From positions 1 to 5,078 of the forward strand of contig CAMOEE010000178.1 in the NCBI GenBank assembly GCA_946611835.1: a DNA stretch of 5,078 bases. Reading direction: 5' to 3'. This document shows positions 1 to 5,078 of the stretch, one piece after another. Positions within the stretch are counted from its first letter, which is position 1. Each line of letters starts with the position of its first letter. The notes under the pieces are model-generated. The model saw only the letters and a program-made list of their open reading frames with translations. It was not told the origin of the DNA and made no database searches. The DNA comes from an uncultured Treponema sp. GTDB taxonomy: Bacteria; Spirochaetota; Spirochaetia; Treponematales; Treponemataceae. Both the position numbers and the translations under genes were made by a program.

Positions 1-1138
1 CGCCGTATTTTTTACAGATGTAGTCAGTGAAAGGAGATGTAACGATTGAGCGGATTGCTGCCCCGTTTGAAGGCAGTTTGCCCAGTTCTTTTCGAGAAAG
101 AAGGATGTATTCGCAAAGAAGGGCGCCCATCTGGTTTCCTGAAACAAGAACGAATTTTCCGTCTTTTCCAGGAAAGGCTGTTCCGAATCGGTCTGCGTCC
201 GGGTCGGTTGCCATTACACAGTCAGCCTTTTCCTTTTCGCCCAAAGCTACCGCCAGTTTGAGTGCCGGAGCTTCCTCAGGGTTCGGTTTTTCGACAGTTG
301 GGAATGCTCCGTCCGGCTCCCTCTGCTCAGGAACTGTGATGACTTTAAGGCCAAGGTCGCCCAGAACTTTCTCAACATGCATTGCGCCCGTTCCGTGGAG
401 AGGTGTGTAGACGATTTTGACAGAAGAAGCCTTTTCTTTGATAAGCTCAGGTCGGAAAAGCTGAGCCTTACACATTGCCCAGAATTTCTCGTCGATTTCT
501 TTGTCGATGAGGACGAGTTTTCCGCTCTTTATTGCCTCTTCCTTAGAGATTGTCTTTACTTTTTTTACGGCATTTACTTCTTTAATGATGCCAACATCAT
601 GTGGCTCGATGACCTGAGCACCGTTGTCCCAGTAAGCCTTGTAGCCGTTGTACTGAGGCGGGTTGTGTGAAGCCGTTACGACAACGCCAGTCTGAGCCTT
701 AAGCTCACGGATAGCATAAGAAAGCTCCGGGGTCGGGCGAAGGCCTGTGAAAAGATAAGCCTTGATTCCGTTTGCGGCAAGAATAAGAGCCGTAGCTTCA
801 GCGAATACATCTGAGTTTTTGCGGCTGTCATAGGCTACGACTGCGCTCAAAGTGCCGTCTTTTGCTTTTTCCGGGAATGCCTTGAGGACATAGTTTGCCA
901 GGCCCTGGGTCGCAAGGTTGATTTCGAGGGTGTTCATGCGGTTTGTTCCGCCACCCATAACGCCACGAAGGCCGCCGGTTCCGAATTCAAGGGTCTGATA
1001 GAAGCGGTCTTCAAGTTCTGCCAGTGCCTCTTTGTCATCAGCCTTTGAGACAAGCTCCTCTACTTCTTTTCGGAATCTCTCGTCCTTTTCCTCGGCGATG
1101 TATTTTTTCGCACGCTCTAAGATTTCTGCCTTTTCCAT
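1..1138 (-). CDS. Phospho-sugar mutase (phosphoglucomutase/phosphomannomutase family), N-terminal 379 residues, cut by window edge
   Basis: This cytoplasmic alpha-D-phosphohexomutase would interconvert hexose 1-phosphate and 6-phosphate through a phosphoserine and a bisphosphate intermediate. The sequence shows the family order: EFGTGGLRG around residues 51-59, the catalytic loop TASHNP with Ser157, the domain II motif TPLHGTG (residues 245-251), and the metal-binding loop DPDADR (residues 312-317). The reading frame stays open to the left edge, so the sugar-binding loop and the C-terminal phosphate-binding loop are outside the window. The layout resembles the longer PgcA-type bacterial phosphoglucomutases (about 580 residues), so roughly 200 residues are probably missing. 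The ATG at 1138 is preceded by AAAGGAGA, which fixes the start. A predicted promoter lies about 165 bp upstream. The family call is firm. The preferred sugar (glucose, mannose or other) cannot be read from this part. A second, different mutase lies upstream on the same strand, across the barrel/peptidase operon. Confidence 0.93.
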   Translation of the reverse strand, partial: MEKAEILERAKKYIAEEKDERFRKEVEELVSKADDKEALAELEDRFYQTLEFGTGGLRGVMGGGTNRMNTLEINLATQGLANYVLKAFPEKAKDGTLSAVVAYDSRKNSDVFAEATALILAANGIKAYLFTGLRPTPELSYAIRELKAQTGVVVTASHNPPQYNGYKAYWDNGAQVIEPHDVGIIKEVNAVKKVKTISKEEAIKSGKLVLIDKEIDEKFWAMCKAQLFRPELIKEKASSVKIVYTPLHGTGAMHVEKVLGDLGLKVITVPEQREPDGAFPTVEKPNPEEAPALKLAVALGEKEKADCVMATDPDADRFGTAFPGKDGKFVLVSGNQMGALLCEYILLSRKELGKLPSNGAAIRSIVTSPFTDYICKKYG

Positions 1139-1142
1139 GATT

Positions 1143-1150
1143 TCTCCTTT
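1143..1150 (-). promoter_or_regulatory. Ribosome binding site of the left phospho-sugar mutase
   Basis: On the minus strand AAAGGAGA precedes the ATG at 1138, with five bases between GGAG and the start codon. This is a near-ideal Shine-Dalgarno sequence and supports the chosen start. Confidence 0.85.
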
Positions 1151-1159
1151 TTTATTAAA

Positions 1160-1189
1160 CCACAGATTAACACAGATTAACACAGATTC
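1160..1189 (+). repeat. CACAGATT tandem repeat, left copy (2.8 units of 10 bp)
   Basis: The 10-bp unit CACAGATTAA occurs twice and is followed by a partial third unit, CACAGATT, in perfect register from 1161. The block is led by CC and ends in TC. The same motif occurs in inverted orientation at 4114-4132, with a one-base-shorter spacer and two units. I know this CACAGATT/AATCTGTG type of sequence as an intergenic dispersed repeat in various bacterial genomes. Its role is unknown to me. Confidence 0.85.
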
Positions 1190-1245
1190 TAATTTCGTAT
1201 AGGAAAGACCTTTTTTTGAAGAACTTCGCCATGAAAAATACAATC

Positions 1246-1263
1246 GGTGTCATTCGTGACATC
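1246..1263 (+). other. Short inverted repeat with TTCG loop in the mutase leader
   Basis: Bases 1246-1252 (GGTGTCA) pair with 1257-1263 (TGACATC) around a TTCG loop: seven pairs including one G-T. It has no T-run of the kind that makes an intrinsic terminator on either strand. Read on the minus strand it is part of the predicted leader of the left mutase and would fold over the ATG of the doubtful 31-codon ORF. TTCGTG-type words are also common in dispersed repeats, so this may be a remnant of such an element, not a regulator. Confidence 0.35.
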
Positions 1264-1304
1264 CTGGTTCCTTTTAATTGAGTTTAAATTAAAAATCCTT
1301 AAAA

Positions 1305-1333
1305 ATTATATCACAATTTTTAAGTTTTACCAA
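1305..1333 (-). promoter_or_regulatory. Predicted sigma-70 promoter for the left phospho-sugar mutase
   Basis: On the minus strand TTGGTA (1328-1333; 4 of 6 matches to TTGACA) is followed after exactly 17 bp by a perfect TATAAT (1305-1310). That hexamer is preceded by TGA, giving the extended -10 form TGATATAAT. The start point should fall near 1298 and leave a leader of about 160 nt before the ATG at 1138. This is the best promoter match in the window. A+T richness raises the chance of random matches, but spacing and the extended -10 make this one convincing. Confidence 0.6.
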
Positions 1334-1440
1334 TTTTTTTTGTGGAATTTGTGAGTGGATTTTTTTTGTATTGAACAGACGGACAAAGGTAATACATACG
1401 TGACAGTCTGAACAAAAGAAGATTTTCTTTTACTTTTTTC

Positions 1441-1469
1441 TCGACAATGGAAAAATCCTAGCTTAAAAT
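1441..1469 (+). promoter_or_regulatory. Predicted sigma-70 promoter of the barrel/peptidase operon, giving a leaderless mRNA
   Basis: TCGACA (1441-1446; 5 of 6 matches to TTGACA) and TAAAAT (1464-1469; 5 of 6 matches to TATAAT) are separated by 17 bp. Seven bases downstream of the -10 the expected start is 1476, which is the A of the ATG of the barrel gene. No Shine-Dalgarno-like sequence lies in the 20 bases before that ATG, which fits leaderless translation. A weaker alternative further upstream (TTGTAT at 1366, TAATAC at 1390, 18-bp spacer) would instead give a leader of about 70 nt. Confidence 0.55.
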
Positions 1470-1475
1470 TATTTT

Positions 1476-2129
1476 ATGAAAAGAATTCTTGTCTTATTCA
1501 GCCTGATTTTTATTGCAGGCCCATTGTGTGCCCAGTCTCCCTGGTCACACAGACTTGGTGCTGGCGTATCTTTTCCATATTTTTCTATGGATGTAAGGGA
1601 TGACGACACAAATTCAGTTTTTGCGACGGAAGCTTCTGTACGTTACCTTGCTCTGCATGAAAATGGCTTTTGTCTGACAGGAGCCTTGGGTGCCGGCCCC
1701 TCTTTCAGCTCAGACTTCGTACTGGAAGACGGGGACAAGACTGCGGGCGGCTATGGCATGGCGCTTTCATTAGGTGCCGGCTATGCCTTTGTCAACACGG
1801 AAAAACTCACTTTTGCAGCCCTGGGCTCAGTCGGCCTGGACTGGTTCCGTTTTGCCTTTAAAAAAGAGATTTCCGCAGAGGGAACAAGCCAGACTGCGGA
1901 ATGGACTCAGGCAGACAATATTCTTGCTTTTGGTGTCGGACTTGAACTTCTGGCAATGTATCATCTTTCCGAAAGGCTTTCCCTTTTTGCCGACTGTGCC
2001 GTGCGCTACATTGATGCTGGCAGCGTCTGGATTGAAGGAAAAAAGATAAGTACTGATTATGACCGTCACAGTGAGATACGAAGCTATGTTTCTCTACACC
2101 CGTCATTAGGCGTATGCCTGAAGTTCTAA
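1476..2129 (+). CDS. Small secreted outer-membrane beta-barrel protein (hypothetical)
   Basis: This 217-residue protein has a signal peptide: KR at residues 2-3, a hydrophobic stretch at 4-15, and a likely signal peptidase I site LCA|Q after Ala19. The Cys at 18 is not a good lipobox because Leu precedes it. The mature part has about eight amphipathic, glycine- and aromatic-rich stretches that look like beta strands (roughly residues 25-40, 47-60, 65-81, 91-108, 110-128, 148-164, 168-186 and 201-217). It ends in Leu-Lys-Phe, as expected of a barrel inserted by the BAM machinery. That suggests an eight-strand barrel in the outer membrane. I do not recognise a named family and claim no specific function. 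An in-frame TAA at 1464 rules out an upstream start, and the next Met (39) would lose the signal peptide. So the start at 1476 stands although no Shine-Dalgarno is visible. It is the first gene of an operon with the S41 lipoprotein, 12 bp downstream. Confidence 0.82.
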   Translation: MKRILVLFSLIFIAGPLCAQSPWSHRLGAGVSFPYFSMDVRDDDTNSVFATEASVRYLALHENGFCLTGALGAGPSFSSDFVLEDGDKTAGGYGMALSLGAGYAFVNTEKLTFAALGSVGLDWFRFAFKKEISAEGTSQTAEWTQADNILAFGVGLELLAMYHLSERLSLFADCAVRYIDAGSVWIEGKKISTDYDRHSEIRSYVSLHPSLGVCLKF

Positions 2130-2134
2130 GGAGG
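2128..2134 (+). promoter_or_regulatory. Strong ribosome binding site of the S41 lipoprotein gene, overlapping the upstream stop codon
   Basis: AAGGAGG lies seven bases before the ATG at 2142, and its first two bases belong to the TAA of the barrel gene. The near-perfect Shine-Dalgarno decides the start and suggests translational coupling. It contrasts with the absence of any such site before the first gene. Confidence 0.85.
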
Positions 2135-2141
2135 CATAAAA

Positions 2142-4082
2142 ATGAAAGTTCTGCAGAATATCAAAAAATCCCTGCTTTCTGTCTTTGCGGCAGGTCTTCT
2201 TGTCTTTGCCTCCTGTGTCAATGAAACGGAGGGCACAACAGGTGCAGGCAGCGGCTACATCTTTCCCGATGCAACAAAAACCACAAAAGACTTTGACTCA
2301 AATGTCTATTACGGTAACGGACAGGTCATTGCAAAAGTTACGACATACTACCTGGAAGGCTGGGAAGACATTCCCTTTCTTGATTTAGAGGATGTCGGAA
2401 AAATTATAAGCCTGATCAATAACAATGGAACTACTACAAAGTGTGAAAATGAAAGTGATAAACTGTATTCCTATACATATGACGAAGGCTATACAGGCCC
2501 TTATAAAAGTGACAAACTTTATTTTGATGCATTAAATCAGACCATTTACAGTGAAGAATTTGTACGAGTAATAAGTGGTCCACTAGAAATCAACAATGGC
2601 TATGGCGCAGACGGAATTGGTCTTACGGATATGAATGAAGACGGTTCTGCCCGCACTCAGCCATCCGAAACGCTGCCCCTTATCAAGGCATCTACACTTA
2701 CATCTCAGTTAACTCCCAAGAAAAGAACGGAAATTAAGCTTTCTGACTATGGACTTAAGATGTTTGTGATAGATGAGAAAATCAATGTTGACAGTGATAC
2801 AGCAACTACAGAAATTGAAAAGCATCTCTACATACCTTTTCAGGCGCTTGCTAATACTTTCTTCTTTACGGTAACATCTGTTTTTAATGGAGAAGATTAT
2901 TATCTAAGTCTGGACGCATCTTCTGACGGAGACGCGCTTGCTACAATCAAGGCTTTTTCAAGCGGAAGAAAGAATTCAGAGACCCGCAGTCAGATTAAAA
3001 CTGAATACAATTACCGCAATCTCTGTATGCTTTTTGACCTGAACTACTGTCTGAAAGATCAGCGTTCAACCTTGGACGATCCTAAAGACAATATCATTTC
3101 TTTTAATGAGTCAATCTTTAATGCCGGTCTGGGATTCAATTTGCTTTCTACCTATGCCGATGCCTATGACGAGGCTATGATAAAGTTTCTTGTATCTTAT
3201 ATTGATGACGGCCATACTGCATATTTTGTACCTTCGCTCTACCAGCCGTCATCAGATATTATTGCATACAAGACATATGCAAAAGAAAAGGAAGGAAAAC
3301 GACATAAAACATTGCTTACGGCCAAAAGGGAGGTCCTTGCTACAAGGGATGCGGAAGAGGGTCTGCATTATACGACAGACGGTAAAATGGCAGTTGTAAC
3401 ATTCAACGGTTTTAACGAAAATCCAAACTTTAATCCTGCTACTCTTAGTCCCACGGATAAGGATTATTATAAAACTCTGGCTGCTAATAATACCTGGTAT
3501 TTCTTAAAGAAGGCCTTTGAAGATATTAAAACTCATACGGATGTAAGGAATGTAGTCTTTGACCTTACAGCCAATGGTGGCGGTCTTTTAAGACAGGGAA
3601 TGCTGGCTCTTTCTTTCATGAAAAATCCGACAGACTTTGCGACTCCCGTAAAGAATCATCTTGACGGTTCAATATCAAAATTCATGTACAATGTAACTTT
3701 TTACGGCGGCACGGAAAACATGACAAAAGCTGTTCACCAGGACGGCACTGATTATAACTTCTATGTCCTTACCAGTGATTTCTCTTTCTCTTGTGCAAAC
3801 TGGTTCCCTTCAGTTGCTAAGTACCAGATGGGTGTCCCGATTATTGGTAAGAAGAGCGGTGGTGGAGCCGGTGTTGTAAAGGCCACTCAGTCTTCAGACG
3901 GTGTCATCTTCCAGACTTCAGCTGCCATGGAAATGTGCGGCATTGACGGCAGTGAGTATGTTCCTATTGATAACGGTGTTCCCGTAGATCTGGAACTTGA
4001 TCTGAGCCAGGTCCTCTTGGGCGAACATTATGATAATCTCTACGAGGCACTTAAAAAGGAGTACGGGGGTAACTTTCAGTAA
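2142..4082 (+). CDS. S41-family serine peptidase, membrane-anchored lipoprotein
   Basis: The 646-residue product begins with a lipoprotein signal (KK at 8-9, hydrophobic 10-23, lipobox FASC with Cys25), so it should be lipid-anchored in the envelope facing the periplasm or outside. Residues 26 to about 190 are polar and not recognised. Residues about 194-256 look like a beta-rich module resembling copper-amine-oxidase N-terminal-like stalks of some S41 lipoproteins (weak). The C-terminal half has S41 landmarks in order: DDGHT (355-359), an NVVFDL..NGGG strand-turn (470-481), the nucleophile region FSFSCAN with likely catalytic Ser550, GKKSGGG (569-575), and DNGVPVD (610-616). His358 and Glu605 could complete a tricorn-like catalytic set. 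Lys570/571 follow the Ser by 20-21 residues, against about 25 in classical C-terminal processing peptidases. No PDZ domain is visible, so it is probably not a Ctp/Prc-type processing enzyme. The substrate is unknown. It is the second gene of an operon with the barrel protein. Confidence 0.88.
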   Translation: MKVLQNIKKSLLSVFAAGLLVFASCVNETEGTTGAGSGYIFPDATKTTKDFDSNVYYGNGQVIAKVTTYYLEGWEDIPFLDLEDVGKIISLINNNGTTTKCENESDKLYSYTYDEGYTGPYKSDKLYFDALNQTIYSEEFVRVISGPLEINNGYGADGIGLTDMNEDGSARTQPSETLPLIKASTLTSQLTPKKRTEIKLSDYGLKMFVIDEKINVDSDTATTEIEKHLYIPFQALANTFFFTVTSVFNGEDYYLSLDASSDGDALATIKAFSSGRKNSETRSQIKTEYNYRNLCMLFDLNYCLKDQRSTLDDPKDNIISFNESIFNAGLGFNLLSTYADAYDEAMIKFLVSYIDDGHTAYFVPSLYQPSSDIIAYKTYAKEKEGKRHKTLLTAKREVLATRDAEEGLHYTTDGKMAVVTFNGFNENPNFNPATLSPTDKDYYKTLAANNTWYFLKKAFEDIKTHTDVRNVVFDLTANGGGLLRQGMLALSFMKNPTDFATPVKNHLDGSISKFMYNVTFYGGTENMTKAVHQDGTDYNFYVLTSDFSFSCANWFPSVAKYQMGVPIIGKKSGGGAGVVKATQSSDGVIFQTSAAMEMCGIDGSEYVPIDNGVPVDLELDLSQVLLGEHYDNLYEALKKEYGGNFQ

Positions 4083-4113
4083 ATCCCCCTCATTTAGACT
4101 TTCTTACTGCGGG

Positions 4114-4132
4114 GAATCTGTGTAATCTGTGG
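4114..4132 (-). repeat. CACAGATT repeat, right copy, inverted relative to the left copy
   Basis: Read on the minus strand this is CCACAGATT followed by ACACAGATTC: two units matching the left copy, with one A missing between units. It ends 7 bp from the stop codon of the right mutase, inside the 57-bp convergent gap. The flanking bases are also alike (TTAAA next to both copies), though TTTAAA is palindromic and common in AT-rich DNA. I find no convincing intrinsic terminator in this gap. Confidence 0.8.
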
Positions 4133-4139
4133 CTTTAAA

Positions 4140-5078
4140 TTACTCATCCGCCTTTAAAATCATCTCCCGCTCCCAGTCGAGAAGCGCCCTCTCCATTTCA
4201 GGCTTGTCCCCCTTAACATCACACAAAACCCTGAACACAGGCTCGGTGCCGCTTCCCCTCATCCAGATGTAAGCAAGGGAATTTTTGTCTTTGTCGGAGA
4301 AGAGGATTTTCAGCCCGCCCTTGCCGTTTTTTGAGTAGTCAGCAAGGTTCGGGCTTTCTTCGGTTCCATTAGTGCCGATTGCCTCATAGTTTTCAATTCC
4401 GTATTTTTCACGCATTTCATTCTTTTTTGCCTGCCATTCTTCCTCAAAAATTTTCTGGAATTTTCCTTTGAGGACTGAGTGGTCAGCCGTCTTGATTTTT
4501 AGAACCGCACGAGCTTCGGCAACTCCCGTGGTCGTGTATTTTGGCAGGGTTTCAATCACATCAAGAAGGGTGAAGTCATTTTTATATGGAAGATTCTGAG
4601 AGTCGCACCAGATGTGGAAAAGACCTTTCACTTTTTTGCCGCCCTCTTCTGAATCACGCAGGACAAGGAGTTTGACCAGGGCAAAAATCGTGTTGAGGGG
4701 GTCACGGACGGCCGCCGGATGGGTGATGTTTCCGCCGTTGCTTCCCTCGCCAAGGATTCGCACGGTAAAGCCCTCGCTCCGCTTTTTTCTCGCCAGGTTC
4801 ACCACATTTGCCTCGCCCACTTCCGCACGGAAAAGTTTCGCTCCAAAAGAAGAGCAGATTTCGTCAATCCGCATTGATGTAGGGCAGTTTGCCGCCACGG
4901 CAAGATTTTTTGAAACATTTGTGCCAGTGACTTCATCAAGATATTTCATGTAAGAAAGCTCAGAGAGGACGGAAAGGGCAAAAACTTCCTGAGCCTTCAA
5001 AACTTCCGCCTTAGCTGATTTTTCGTTCCAGAAGACGATGTTTCCCCGGTCGCCGTCACAGTCAGGCATGTAGCCCAG
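4140..5078 (-). CDS. Phosphohexomutase (phosphoglucomutase/phosphomannomutase family), C-terminal 312 residues, cut by window edge
   Basis: The gene enters from the right edge. The frame is open to 5078 (LGY precedes the Met at 5067-5069), so that Met is internal and not the start. The metal-binding loop DCDGDR (5046-5063) marks the middle of a phosphohexomutase. It is followed by a sugar-binding loop GEGSNGG (4731-4751), resembling GEGNGG of GlmM-like and archaeal-type mutases, and the phosphate-binding loop RGSGTEPVFR (4230-4259) of the C-terminal domain. The catalytic serine loop is outside the window. The gap between the sugar and phosphate loops is about 164 residues, much longer than the roughly 95 in Pseudomonas PMM/PGM, so domain III/IV carries an insertion. 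It is a different subfamily from the left mutase, so the two are paralogues of different type and not a recent duplication. The substrate (glucose-, mannose- or glucosamine-phosphate) is not decided by what is visible. It ends at TAA 4140-4142, convergent with the S41 gene. Confidence 0.92.
   Translation of the reverse strand: MGYMPDCDGDRGNIVFWNEKSAKAEVLKAQEVFALSVLSELSYMKYLDEVTGTNVSKNLAVAANCPTSMRIDEICSSFGAKLFRAEVGEANVVNLARKKRSEGFTVRILGEGSNGGNITHPAAVRDPLNTIFALVKLLVLRDSEEGGKKVKGLFHIWCDSQNLPYKNDFTLLDVIETLPKYTTTGVAEARAVLKIKTADHSVLKGKFQKIFEEEWQAKKNEMREKYGIENYEAIGTNGTEESPNLADYSKNGKGGLKILFSDKDKNSLAYIWMRGSGTEPVFRVLCDVKGDKPEMERALLDWEREMILKADE

Larger units (their letters stand above)
1139..1475. other. 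Divergent intergenic region, 337 bp, repeat-rich and AT-rich
   Basis: No convincing protein gene lies here. From left to right the region holds the mutase ribosome binding site, the CACAGATTAA tandem repeat, a 7-bp hairpin with a TTCG loop, a minus-strand promoter, two nearly identical T8 tracts (ATTTTTTTTGT at 1333-1343 and again at 1359-1369, 26 bp apart), and a plus-strand promoter that abuts the barrel gene. The left half would be transcribed as the leader of the left mutase. It contains one short minus-strand ORF (1167-1262, 31 codons) with an AAGGA-like site, which I treat as doubtful because it reads through the repeat sequence. Confidence 0.7.

Noticed and set aside
1..670. Plus-strand open frames at 27-410 and 377-670
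   Set aside because: They lie antisense to the well-supported mutase gene, have no signals of their own and read as low-complexity shadows of its codons.
1376..1410. Inverted repeat CAGAC...GTCTG as an operator upstream of the plus-strand promoter
   Set aside because: Only five bases per arm with 25 bases between them. This is within chance for such a sequence, and no regulator gene is nearby.
1476..1532. Barrel protein as a lipoprotein via Cys18
   Set aside because: The residue before the Cys is Leu, which is not accepted even in loose spirochaetal lipoboxes, and LCA|Q is a good signal peptidase I site.
4077..4115. Intrinsic terminator in the convergent gap
   Set aside because: CAGTAA/TTACTG (4077-4082 with 4104-4109) and TCCCC/GGGGA (4084-4088 with 4111-4115) can each pair. 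But the stems are short, the loops are about 20 nt, they cross each other and no T-run follows, so I do not call a terminator.
4612..4953. Plus-strand 113-codon frame antisense to the right mutase
   Set aside because: It is a shadow of the mutase reading frame, rich in Arg, Ser and Pro as antisense frames often are, with no ribosome binding site.
5067..5069. ATG at 5069 as the start of the right mutase
   Set aside because: The frame continues upstream to the window edge, and starting here would remove the catalytic serine domain. The Met lies just before the metal-binding loop.
1..5078. The two mutase fragments as one gene split by insertion of the barrel/peptidase operon
   Set aside because: On the minus strand the right fragment carries the C-terminal end with its stop codon, and the left one starts afresh with a ribosome binding site and ATG. 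The order is wrong for a split gene, and the motifs differ (DCDGDR versus DPDADR).

Overview
The window comes from a diderm bacterium, most likely a spirochaete of the Treponema type. The clues are a lipoprotein with a loose, spirochaete-style lipobox, a small eight-strand outer-membrane barrel ending in phenylalanine, AT-rich intergenic DNA, and CACAGATT-type dispersed repeats. The genus is inferred from style, not from a database match.

Layout. (1) Positions 1-1138, minus strand: the first 379 codons of a phospho-sugar mutase (alpha-D-phosphohexomutase) whose C-terminal part lies beyond the left edge. (2) Positions 1139-1475: a divergent intergenic region. It holds the mutase ribosome binding site, a 10-bp tandem repeat, a short UUCG hairpin, a minus-strand extended -10 promoter and a plus-strand promoter. 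(3) Positions 1476-4082, plus strand: a compact two-gene operon encoding a 217-residue secreted beta-barrel protein and, 12 bp later, a 646-residue lipoprotein with a C-terminal S41-family serine peptidase domain. (4) Positions 4083-4139: a 57-bp convergent gap carrying an inverted copy of the CACAGATT repeat. (5) Positions 4140-5078, minus strand: the C-terminal part of a second, different phosphohexomutase that enters from the right edge.

The two mutases are co-oriented and probably interconvert sugar 1- and 6-phosphates in the cytoplasm. The barrel/peptidase pair faces the other way and acts in the envelope. The pair sits between inverted copies of the repeat, each close to the edge of a mutase gene. 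This suggests that it was inserted between two once-adjacent mutase genes, or that repeats accumulated at its borders.

The most interesting signals are the repeat-bounded barrel/S41 cassette, the predicted leaderless transcript of the barrel gene (promoter ends 7 nt before the ATG, no Shine-Dalgarno) next to a very strong Shine-Dalgarno on the peptidase gene, and the long repeat-rich leader of the left mutase with a possible short upstream ORF. I see no tRNA, rRNA, CRISPR array, transposase or phage gene.
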